Origin: Anisodus tanguticus
Lineage: Eukaryota > Streptophyta > Magnoliopsida > Solanales > Solanaceae
Length of the DNA stretch: 64,000 nucleotides
Assembly: GCA_034509755.1 (NCBI GenBank)
Contig: CM067541.1
Location: 27,472,501 to 27,536,500 of the forward strand
Reading direction: 5' to 3'
Part shown: one piece after another, positions 1 through 11,500 of the stretch
How positions within the stretch are numbered: the stretch's first letter is position 1
How the letters are laid out: each line of letters starts with the position of its first letter
Notes under the pieces: model-generated
Told to the model about the DNA's origin: nothing
The model's database searches: none
The model's input: the letters and a program-made list of their open reading frames with translations, nothing else
Translations under genes and position numbers: made by a program

Positions 1-2415
1 AGCCTCACCAGCAAACACAAGGGCGAAGAAACATGATTTCTTAAAACATGAAGTTACAGAGCTTTCTTAGAAGTTCAGCTATCAAGGGTCCATTTCCCGT
101 GCAGTTACAGAGGCTACGAAGAAACATGATTTCTTCATGTTGTTTGCGAGCAAAATTGGATAATTTTGCGGGATTTTCCGGTAGAGATTCAATTTTGCCG
201 AGAAGAAATTCAAGTATTTCTTTTTCTTAAATTTTTTTAATGACTTATTGGTGTGTGATACACTTATTTGAAAAGAGTGGTTAAATACCAAAGTGGTGGA
301 TTAGACATGTTTTAAAACGCTTAGACGTTAGTGTGTAAAGTAATTTCCATGATCGGGAGATGTGTAAAGGGTATTCGGGTACGGCCTCAGGGGGTAAACT
401 GTGTATTAAGCCTATTAATAATGCTTGTATTAAACAAGTAAATGACAAACATGCCCTTTAGTTAATTATCTCTTCATATCTCTCAAATACTTCTAATAAT
501 AGTTAAAGTAGTGATTCATTATAATAAATTAATTAGAATAGGGGTTTTGATGTTTAAAAGAGGAATACAAGGTTTATTTATTTAGTTACCCATATTTTAG
601 TATACCTAATTTTATTTTTCCTTCAAAAATTCTTTTATTTGATATACTTAAAAATTAATAATTACATATAATTTTTATTTGTACTGTAGAAATTATTTTA
701 TTCCATCTGTTTTGTTTTTTGTGACCCTTTTCCTTTTTAGATTGTTCCAAAAAAATAACCCCTTTCTAAGTTTGGAAATAATCTACTTATAAAAGAAGTT
801 CGGAAATAATTTAAATTAAACTTTCCATTTTTACCTTTGATGGCAAGTTTTTACCACCACACAAATGTTATGGCATGTTTAAGACTGCAAGTTTCGAAAG
901 CCTTTTAGCCACACAAATGTTTGATATGTTTATGATAACAAGTTTCAAAGGTCTTCATTTTGTCCTTAAAACTCTGTTGCCAGTCACGTAGGATTACATA
1001 AAATGATGAAGCGGTAGGAGTATCACATATGATACTAGAACCCAATATTATATTGGATAACAGGATTAATATAGGTAAAGGTATAATTGCAAGCAAAACT
1101 TGTTCTAATTTAAAGCTAACACACACTATATATCCATACTGAAGTATGATGAATCAAATATGTGATAACAACTATAATAATCCAATAATATGATTCACTG
1201 GATTACAATCCTTGCATTATAACACCTGCATAACTTGTTCAAGAAACAAAAGACCTTTTATTGTATAACCTAATCCCGTCGAAAATTACAATTAGAATCC
1301 AGTAAGAACATATGCTATGTTACCTGGCTAGACATGCAAGCTTCTGATACATATATAGATCAAGAAGTCGGATTTGTCATTTCCTAAATATTATGATTCG
1401 AGGATGCAGCTAAGAGTATGGCGTACGGGTATGGGTTCTGAGATACGACTAGCATATATAGAGTATGAGATGTATATGTGTGTATATACTTGATTGAGAA
1501 GTCATAGAACCAAAACAAATATGAATAACTTCTGCAATTACCTATCTTAGTCCACAAGTATATCTGGATAAATAGCAAAGTTTCTTATTACTTTACTTAA
1601 ATAGGTGCATGTCTATGTGTCGCATACACACAGCTATACACACATGCATATATTTGTGACCAAAAGTTGAGACAAAAACCCTTCTTGGTCAATGGATCAT
1701 AAGTAAATTGATCAAATGCAGTGCATATCGAAGGATTGTGTAACATGGCAAAGTCTATCAATTCCATTAGTCATATCATATATGATCACCAAAGAACTGA
1801 CCTAGATAATTAGAAGTATTAACTTTACATCAGTTACAAACATTGTACAGAATGTATCAGTCACAAGTTTCTGTCTCATTCTCTTTTCTTCCTCCAATTC
1901 ACAAACTAACCTCCTACTCCCCAATCTCCCCAATTGATTTAGTTTCTCCTTTTCTTCCCCGGGCACTCCCATACTGCTTGTTGGAGATGGTCGAATGATT
2001 TTGTTTTTCTTAATTTTTGTAGGCTTTGGAGATATGTGTTTCCTGCTATGACATGGAGTAACCCATTAAATTTATTATTATACATTTTTCTTACTTTTTT
2101 GGTTCCAATTGAGGTGCTCTAATATCCAAACATGGGCTGTGAAATTAGAAAGTACTAAAAATATTGGTGTTGGGAGACAATGTGATGGTAGCTAGCATGT
2201 GTCCAGTTGGATACCTTCCAATGTCATCATGACCCTAGTGCCAGGTGTGTCTGTTTGTGATTGTTCCATGGTTGTGTTCTAATTTACTAAGACATACACC
2301 TATATTTCTGATACAAATGATTTCTGGTTTTCGTTTGGTCATTCATCTGAGGGTCATTAACTATATCTATCTGGTTATTTGTAATGTTCACTATTTCTCT
2401 TCTTGGTGTTGCTAG
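1..2415. other. Upstream sequence, probably intron of MAU2, no exon found
   Basis: The first recognisable MAU2 exon starts at 2416 behind an AG acceptor, so this stretch is probably intronic. I found no segment matching the missing N-terminal part of the protein. The only structures noted are a short direct repeat (gaagaaacatgatttctt at 25-42 and 118-135) and a degraded MITE (699-1022). Small open frames here have no recognisable product. Confidence 0.5.
699..1022. mobile_element. Degraded Stowaway-like MITE
   Basis: The left end reads ttccatctgttttgtttttt and the right end reads cataaaatgatgaagcggta, followed by ggagta. These resemble decayed versions of the CTCCCTCCGTCCCAATTTAT terminal inverted repeats of the better copies in this window. 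Internal stretches (gacccttttcctttttag near the left, cttcattttgtccttaaaac near the right) also fit. It is longer and more diverged than the other copies, so the assignment is tentative. Confidence 0.4.
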
Positions 2416-2532
2416 ATGTTTTTTGCAACTTCGATCTTGCATGTGCACCTCATGCAATGGGAGAATGAAAGTTCCGTTCAAGATGCTGTCAACAGATGCA
2501 ATGTAATATGGGAATCTATTGGATCGGAAAAG
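2416..2532 (+). CDS. MAU2: MAU2 exon (first in window)
   Basis: This exon follows the acceptor ttgctag and ends before gtgagt. It encodes 39 residues beginning FFATSILHVHLMQW, phase 0 at its 3' end. The initial ATG is internal to the protein, not the real start. The exact 5' edge depends on the missing upstream exon. Confidence 0.88.
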
Positions 2533-5500
2533 GTGAGTCCAGTGCTTTACCTCTTTCTCTATATGTATACTGTGGATTCCTTTTGCAGAAAATCGGAACA
2601 TATGTTCCTTTCTTTACTACAATATCTCCACCTTTAGAACCTTTTTGAATCTATATCTTGAATGGATACATTGCTGAGACAATTTCGTACAATTTTTTTA
2701 TACATGATGATTCTTTAAAATGGAGCTTGTGATATCAATTGATGTTCTGTTTTTTCATGCAAATCCAAAAGAGACAGCAGTGCCTTGGTTTGCTATTTTA
2801 CAACGAGCTGTTGCATGTATTTTATCTACTCCGGATATGTGACTACAAGAATGCTGTTCAACATGTTGACAAATTGGATGCTGCCATGAAGTCTGATTTA
2901 CAGAGGAGACAACAGATCAAGGAACTAACTAAGGAGCTTGATGCAGTGAATGAGAGTCTCTCTCGTTCTGATTTAAATTACATAGACAGATCTGCCCTAT
3001 CTGGAAAACAAGCTCACCTTGAGGAGCAACTTAATAACTTAACTGGAAATGATAGAGAATTTTCTGAACCAATATACTTTGGAAGTGCGAGACGGACTTG
3101 GGAAGACAAGCTTGAATTGGCACCACCTCCTATTGATGGAGAGTGGCTACCTAAAGGTGCTATTTATGCATTGGTAGACCTTACGGTAGTTGTTTTGAAC
3201 CGTCCAAAAGGACTTTTTAAGGAGTGCTTGAAGAGGATTCAGTCTGGCCTGCAAACAATTCAAGGTTGGTTCTGTGAAATAGGTTGCAGTAGGTGCTATA
3301 TCTTCACACTTTCCATTTGTCAGTGTTCTGTACAGTTAGTACTGATTGTTGGTTCTGTAATTTGGTCTATGGATATCATCACACTTGGCAGCTTTGGGTA
3401 GTAACCTTAAGTTTCGGGGTGATGGATCTCTCGTGCATGTTTCCATATTTGGCGGATTAAGTGATTTTCAACCTTTATTCTTTAGCATGTAACCAAACTT
3501 CGACCATGGTATAGCAAATCACGGGTTGGTACAATCATGTCACAACTCGCCATGCTACTAAATTTAACTGTCAACTTAGTGTTCCTTAAATCTAGATATT
3601 GTTTGTAATTCCATTGTTCTTATTGACCATCTTATTTTGTTAAATAAACATTGGAACTAAGTTACTTGCAGATCTTCTATAATTTAAGATAGAAATGTGT
3701 CCTAGAGAAGGTATCAACAATATAGAATCGAATGATCTTATTGAGCATTCCACCAGTGAATATATTTTAGGTTAGACTGCGTGAATTCATTCTTGCTCCA
3801 TGAACTGAAACAGCTATTGTTTAAGTTTGTTCTATGGGTTATCTAGTCATAGCAGTTTGTTCTTGGGGTTCACTGTAAATTTGTTTGTCCTTGCCCTGGG
3901 CGATGTCGTATGTAGGATAGGAACTGGAAATTGTTATTTACCTTTTCATTAAATGCCAACCTCGTAAGCTTCTTGTTGGTAGAGACGTATAGATGTTCGT
4001 ATCTGTCTTGAAAAATTTGCAAAAATTCATGAATTAGCCCATTAGCTAGAGAATGCCTTCTAGCAATTTATTTTATTCCATCAGGTTTATATTCTATTCT
4101 CATATCTAAATTTTATGTTCATGCAGAGGAGCTGAAAAAGCTTGGGATAATTGATGGAGTGGGAGGTAAGTGCTCTAGTTTCTCTCTTAGATGTGTTGAT
4201 CTTTATCTTCCTTAAGTAATGTAGATCATGAGATATCATTATCACTATTTTCTGTCTTTGATTTTGTTTCTCTTTTAGTTAGAAATAAAGTCTTGTCTAT
4301 TAACTTTTTTTGAGATGGTAAAGTCTTGTCTATTATTTAAGGATAATCTATCTTCTAGTTAGGAATGCGCTCTTATCTAGTCTTATTTTTTTTTGTTTTA
4401 GTTAGAGATAGAATTCTAGTATTTTCAAGAGTTCTAACATTCTGAATTCCATATCTTATAAAGAGGAATTTCATGTACTTTCTTTTGATGGGACTTGATT
4501 AATATTTGCTCATTTGGTATTACAACTTCTTTCCCTATCTAGGTTTCTTCCTCCCTTTTTCTTCTTCCGCTCTCTTTATCTCTCCCCTTCTCTCTCCTTC
4601 TCTCGTTTTCTTCTCTTTCTTCCCTTTCTCTCATTCCTCTTTCATCCTCCCCATTGGCATTCCTTCTCATGTCTTTTCTCCCGTCTTCTATTAATGGTGC
4701 TACAACCTACAAATTGATATCAGGGCCAAGTTTCAATTCATTGTACTACTGTTTCTTGTATCAAGCTTCATTATTATGTAGGTCACTCATTACCACAGAT
4801 TTCATCAGTTGTAGTTTGTTTGCACAAGTACCTGAACAACTACTGCATTATGTTAATGTAGATATTTTGGGAGTTCCAGCAACATCTCGCTCATTAGTGT
4901 CTAGTATTCTCTGCCTGGAGGATACTGACGTAGATCAAGAAAATGTCATTTTCACTATTTTCTGTCCTTGATATTATTGTCTTATTTTTTGGTAGACGTG
5001 AAATTATTGTTAGCTATAGATAATCTAGTTTGTGATGCTAGGCTTATTCTTTTGGTTAGAGATAGATTCTAGTTTACTTGTGACATTAGCTAGTTGTAAA
5101 CTACTCTGCTGGTTGCTTTGCTTTGTAAAGCTCAAATCTTCACGGATTAGTATTTTGTTGGTGTTTGTCTCTTGTTGATTGATATGGATTTCGTAGCATA
5201 ATTATAGGAGTAATTTGATATAGTCCAGCTTCCGCCCAGACAAAAAAGGTTATTCCTTATTTAGTCGTAGGACTTATTGTATAAATACCCATTGTCATGG
5301 AATGTAAATCATCAAGAAATACAAAGAAGCCTTTTCTTTTCTTTGAAATCTTCACGGTATCAGAGCCGTGGCTGCCCTTTTGAGGTGAGTTTCCTCCCTC
5401 TGCAGCATTAGGGTTCAGTAGGTTGAGTTTTCTCCCTATTTTTTTCTTTTTCCGCCAAAGCATCTGTCCGGATCTAGTTCACCATCTTCCGCTAGTCCTG

Positions 5501-8500
5501 TACACAAAACAACACCATGAGGAGATAGATCTCACTCGTGCGACCCAACCCCAGAAAAAACTACTGTCGGAGACCACCGCACGCGCCGTCACGTGCCTCT
5601 GACAGCTCCGACTCCAGCAACACGTCGATCCCATGCGCCGGCGCGTGGACCATTTTCCGGCGACCTTTTTCAGAAAGTTTTTTCTTTGTGGGGATCGCAG
5701 CCCTATTGCGAGCCTATCCTTCTATTTTTCTCATTTTTCGAGCACCGGAAAGTGTTTTCCTGCATGACAAATCTGTTTTCGGCAAAGATATAGTGTTTTC
5801 GGCCATACTTTTCCAGATCTGTTCCTTTTCGGGTATTGCTAGGTTGTTCCGACCCTATCCCTGCATGTTTTTGCACCTATAACCACTGTTTCGAAGCTCC
5901 GCCGACTTTTCCAACAATTTTTTAGATCTTTTCAAACTATGGGAGATACAAAGGTAGCAGATAATAGTTCTCTTTTACAAATCATTGGTCAGTCTAATAT
6001 TGCAGAAAATGTGGAGACATCCAGAGACACTACTTTTGGAGAGACTGTCTCCGGATGAAGTTCAACAACTTCGTTGTCTTCTAAACAAATTTGACTCTTA
6101 GAGTGCTACTAGTTTCAATTATGTATAGTCAGGTATTGCTTTTAATGAGAGCTTAATTCTTGGATTATTGATTCTGGTGCGAATAGACACATGACATGCT
6201 CTTCTAAAGGCTTTCAAAACTACTCTCCTAGTGCCAAAGGGGATTATGTTCGAATAGCCAATGGCTACCTAGCCCCTGTCTTTGGAACATGTTCACTCGT
6301 TTTTACCCCTAATGTTACCTTATCATCCATTCTTCATGTTTCTGATTTTCCTGTTAACCTATTATCTGTTAGCGCCATCACCAAAGCACTAAACTGTTAT
6401 TGTATTTTTAGGGACCTTCAAACAGGGAAGAAGATTGACAGTGGTAGATTGCATAATGACTTATATTTGAACAATGGAACTCGAGACTCTGGTCAGGCCT
6501 ATTTAGGGAGAAATAAGGATGTCAACCAAGAAATAATGTAGTGGCATAGACGATTGGGATACCTTTTCTCTTTTGCTTTAAATAAGTTATATTCTAGTTT
6601 ATTTTCTAGAACTGGGTTTGAATCTGTCTTGTGATGCTTGTGTATATGCCAAGCACACTAAAAACTCTTATCCTTTGAGTGATAATAAAAGCACAATTCT
6701 CTTTTCGACCATTCGTTCTGATGTATGGGGTCCTACTCAAACACCTTCTTTGTCTGGTAGTCGATGGTTTGTTACTTTTATTGATTGTTGCACTAGAATG
6801 ACATGGGTATATTTGTTAAAAGCCAAAAGTGAAGTTTTCTCCGTTTTTCAGTCATTTCATAAGATGATACGTACTCAGTTTGAGGCTAAGATAAAGATCT
6901 TTCAAACTGACAATGGCACAGAATACATGAAGTAAACTTTTGGAGCTTACTTGGAGTCTTTTGGGATAATCCATCAAACTAGTTGTCCTTATACTAGTGC
7001 ACAAAATGGGGTTGCTGAAAGAAAAAAATAGGCATTTGTTAGAAGTAACAAGATCCCTTTTGTTTACCATGAATCTGCTGAAGCCTTACGGGGGGGGGGG
7101 GGGGGTGCCATTCTAGTAGTTGCCTACCTCATCAATAGAATGCCACTTAAAACTCTCCATTTTTAGAGTTCTTTGGAAGCTTTAAAGGGTAAAAATGACT
7201 ATACTATTCCTCCAAAGATATTTGGGTGTTTACTTTGTTCACACTAGAAACTCCCGAAAACTTGATCCTAGAGCTCTCAAGTGTGTATTTATTGGGTATT
7301 CTCCAACACAGAAATGGTACAAATGTTATCACCCTCCTTCTCGGAGAACCTTTGTCAGCATGGATGTTACCTTTTGAGAATCTAAGCCCTATTTCAGTAT
7401 TACACCATTATCTCTTCAGGGGGAGAATTATAAGGAAGAAGAGATAGGTTATTCCTAATTCCATTGTTGAAACAAGAGAAATAAAATTGGAGAAAGAATT
7501 CAGGAGAGACTGTTGGTCGTTTGGATAGGCCTGCTTTGATAACTTACTCAAGGAAAAATAGAGCAGAAAAAGCTATCATTCAATCTATCGAAGCCGAACC
7601 TTCTTCCTTTGGTGAGTCATCTACACTTCCTAATGAGTTAGATTTGCCTATTGCTCACAGGAAAGGAGTCAGATCTTGCACCAAACACCCCTTATCTAAC
7701 TTTGTCTCTTATAATTGTTTGTCTCCCTCCTATAGAGCCTTTGCCTTGTCTATTTTTTCTGTGTCGATTCCCTAGAATTGGAGAGAAGCTTTTGCAGATT
7801 CCAAATGGAAGCAAGCTATGATTGAAGAAATGTAGGCGTTGTCAAAGAATGAGACTTGGAAACTTATCACATCACTTCCAAACAAAAAGCTGGTTGGTTG
7901 CAAATGGGTCTTCACCATAAAACATAAAGTTGATGGTTCGATTGAAAGATTCAAAGCAAGATTGATGGCTAAGGGATTCACTCGGACTTATGGAGTGGAT
8001 TATCAAGAGACATTTGCCCCTGTTGCAAAAATGAACACCATTATAATTCTTTTGTCTTGTGCATCTAATCTTGATTGGGACTTACAACAGTTTGATGTGA
8101 AGAATGAATTTCTATATGGAGACTTAGAAGAAGAGGTGTTTATGGATATTCCTCCTGATTTTGGTAATGAACAAAGTCAAGGAAAGGTATGCAGACGGTA
8201 GAAAGCCTTGTATGGACTGAATCAGTCTCCTAGAGCTTGGTTTGACAGATTCTGCAAAGCAAAAATCTCTTTCGGTTACCAACAAAGCAATGTTGATCAC
8301 ATCCTCTCCATAAGACATCGAAAGGGTAAACACTCTTCTCATAGTTTATGTTGATGACATAGTAATGACAAGAGATGACAAAGAGTTGAAGAAGAAGTTG
8401 GCTCAAGATTTTTTTTTTTGAGACTTGTAACAGTTAATCTATATATCCACAGGTATACTACATCAAAATGTGTAGTCCCCTCCAAAAAGATTGCATTTTA

Positions 8501-11500
8501 CAATATTGATCTCTAATATTTTTTATTCTTTCTAGAGATCTAAAACATCAAAAATATCTTTTTTCTGACCTAAAACTTCCTGTTTACACCAAAAATAAAA
8601 AAGAGAAGCAATTCATCTTGAACTTCTGTAAATTGTTCTGTTTGTTCTCAAAACATCTCTGATTTCTCTTGCCAAATAGTCCACCAGATGCATGATGGTA
8701 CAATCTTCCATCTCTCATCCTTTTTTGATACATTTCCATCGCTATTCCAGCATTTTAACACTCCTGTATTCTCAGGTGGCAAATAAACATCTTCCACAGT
8801 TGATCTATCCACTTGCAATGTAAGAAAAGATAGTTGATTGTCTCATTCTCGTTCCCACACAGAAAACATCTAGAGCATAGTTGAAACCCTCTTTTGTTTA
8901 GATTTTCATGAGTCAGTACAACTTCTTTTGCCAACAGCCAATTGAAACAGTTCACTTTGTAAGGAATTTTTGTCTTCCATATCATCTTTCATGGCCATCC
9001 TTCTTCCTGAAAGCTTGAGACATTTAGATCCTTGTATGCTCAAGAATTTGAGATCAAGGATCTTAGAAAATTGTAATACTTCTTGGGTATTGAGGTTGCT
9101 GGATCAAATAGAGGAATTTTGTTTTCCAAAGAAAGTATATTCTGGACCTCTTGAATGAAATTGGTATGACAGGTTGCAAGCCAGCAGAATTACCCATTGA
9201 AAGCAACCACAAACTACAAAGTGGAGTTCGAAAGTCAGTTGATAAGGAGAGATATTAGAGGCCGGTTGGAAGACTTATTTATCTCTCACACTAGATCAGA
9301 CATAGCCTGGTGAGTTAGTCCATGTATGATCCTCGAGATCCTCATATGCAAGCTGTCTTTCGTATTTTGCAGTATCTGGAGTCTGCGTCAGGGAAATGTC
9401 TACTTTTCTCCAGACATGGTCACCTAAAAATAGAAGCCTTTACAGATGCGGATTGGGCAGGATCTCTAGATGACAGAAGATCTACATCCGGTTACTATAC
9501 ACTCGTAGGAGGAACCTGGTCACTTGGAGAAGCAAAAAGCAAAGTGTTGTTGCTAGATCAAGTGTGGAGGCAGAATATAGAGCTATGGCTCAGAGTGTTT
9601 GTGAACTTTTATGGTTACGAAAGCTATTAGAGGAATTGAGATTGTCTGAAAAAGGAAAGATTTCCTTGTATTGTGACAACAAGGCTGCAATTAGTATAGC
9701 TCATAATCCAGTTCAGCATGACCGAACAAAGCATGTTGAAATTGATTGACACTTCATCAAAGAAAAAGTTACGAGTGGTGTCTTGAGTTTGTTCCATGTG
9801 TCATCAGGAAAGCAGCTAGCTGATGTGTTTACCAAATGCCTCAACAAACGGACTTTCCATACACTAGTTTGCAAGTTGGGCATGTGTGACATGTTAGCAT
9901 AATTATAGGAGTATTTGATATAGTGTTGATATTGTATTGATTATGTAATATTCTCTTTCCTTATTTAGTCGTAGGACTTATTGTATAAATACCCATTGTC
10001 ATGGGTTGTAAATCATCAAGAAATACAAGAAGCCTTTTCTTCTTTTTGAAATCTTCATCTCTAAAGTAGCATCTTTTGTCGGTAAGTAAGTGAGTTAGCC
10101 ACTAAGTATCTCAAACAAGCTGGTATGGGACCAGACAGATTCATTTATATTGAGGCCGGACAGACCTATGCCCCTTGTCAAGGGGTCCAAACCCAATTTT
10201 TCTATGAAGAGAGGGGGACTGAATCGGTACCTCAGCCCAAACCCACATAAAGGGGTCGATCTGGCTGGCGTAAACTTGGCTAGCTCTGTATTTTTGTTAA
10301 TGTGTCAATATTTTATATTAATAAAGTGACACTAGTAAACGAATAATGTGGCCTAGCCCTTTATAATCTATGTAAACAATTAATGTTAATTAAGGTGGAC
10401 ACCAAAAATATGAAACAAGAATCTCAAAATGTTACTCCCTCCGTCCCAATTTATGTAGCACCATTTGACTTGGTACGGAGTTTAAGAAAGAAAGAAAGAC
10501 TTTTGAAATTTGTGGTCCAAAACAAGTCTTAGATATTTGTGTGGCTATAAATCACTCAATAAAGTTAAATTGTTTCTAAATATAGAAAGGTGACATTCTT
10601 TTTGGGACAGACTAAAAAGGAAATAGTGCCACATAAATTGGGACAGAGGGAGTATTGAACATGAAGTAAATCAATTGAATTACATAAAACAATAATATAA
10701 AAGGAAAATTCTTTTAAGTTGAGACATACTATAGTTTCACTTATCATAAATGCATTTCTTTACCTTCAGTCATGGACATCTCTCTGTGAGACGGAGTATT
10801 TGAGAGTATCCCTTGATTCTTTCTTTTTGCATTAATCCAATCTCTGTAATAGATGAGCACATTGAAATTTCGTCCTAATAGTCACATATCCAAAGGAATT
10901 GGACTATTTGGAAGGATTTTATTATTGTTCTGAGCCGCTCCGAGCTAGGAAGCCTGGGGTTTGGCGCTATTCTTATGCTGATTCTTGGAGAGGGAGGTCA
11001 TACTATAGAACAGTAACCATCCGAGGCCCCTTAAGAAGGCTCCCCTGGGTGGTTTCTTTCCATCTCAGAGAGGGCTAAGAGAGCTAAGGCAGGAAGATCT
11101 GCTCTCACCCTTCCCTTTCGTTATTGCTATGGAAGGGGATTGAATGGTATGCTCAAGAAGGCAAATATGGAGGGGTTATTAAGGTTTTTCAGGGTGTTAA
11201 ACAATGATAGTGGTTGTCTGGAGATAACACATGCTGTATGCCGATGATCCTCTGATTTTCTGTGATGTTAAAGTGGAGCAAGCTGCACATCTGAGGCTGA
11301 TGCTAACTGTTTTTGAAGCTTTCTCAGGCCTTCTGTCAACTGGAGGAGATCCTTGATATACACAGTGAATGCAGTTCCAAATATACTGAGAATTGCTGGA
11401 TCTTTATGATGTGAGGTGGGACCCTGCCAACTGTATATGTGGGGCTACCTTTGGGTGCAAAGAATAAGTCTCAACATATATGGAATGAAGTATTGGAGAG

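Larger units (their letters stand above)
5191..10057 (+). mobile_element. Ty1/copia retrotransposon, decayed, in MAU2 intron
   Basis: About 165-base LTRs (5191-5354 and 9892-10057) flank a copia-order pol: protease, integrase, reverse transcriptase, RNase H. The element is dead. Most of gag is absent (only about 220 bases between its leader ATG at 5938 and the protease motif), stops and frameshifts are frequent, a G-run interrupts integrase, and a LINE fragment splits the RT/RNase H region. It shares the + orientation of the host gene. I saw no target duplication: the flanks are gatatggatt and tctaaagtag. Confidence 0.88.

Noticed and set aside
82..291. Minus-strand 69-residue open frame near the left edge
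   Set aside because: Low-complexity, lysine- and phenylalanine-rich, with no family signature. It looks like a chance frame in AT-rich DNA.
4715..4729. attgatatcagggcc as a true primer binding site
   Set aside because: Two or more mismatches and no LTR partner, so only noted as a possible old remnant.
5538..5882. Open frames of 66-114 residues just after the copia 1 primer site
   Set aside because: They lie in the untranslated leader of the copia element, overlap each other in two frames and show no gag signature.
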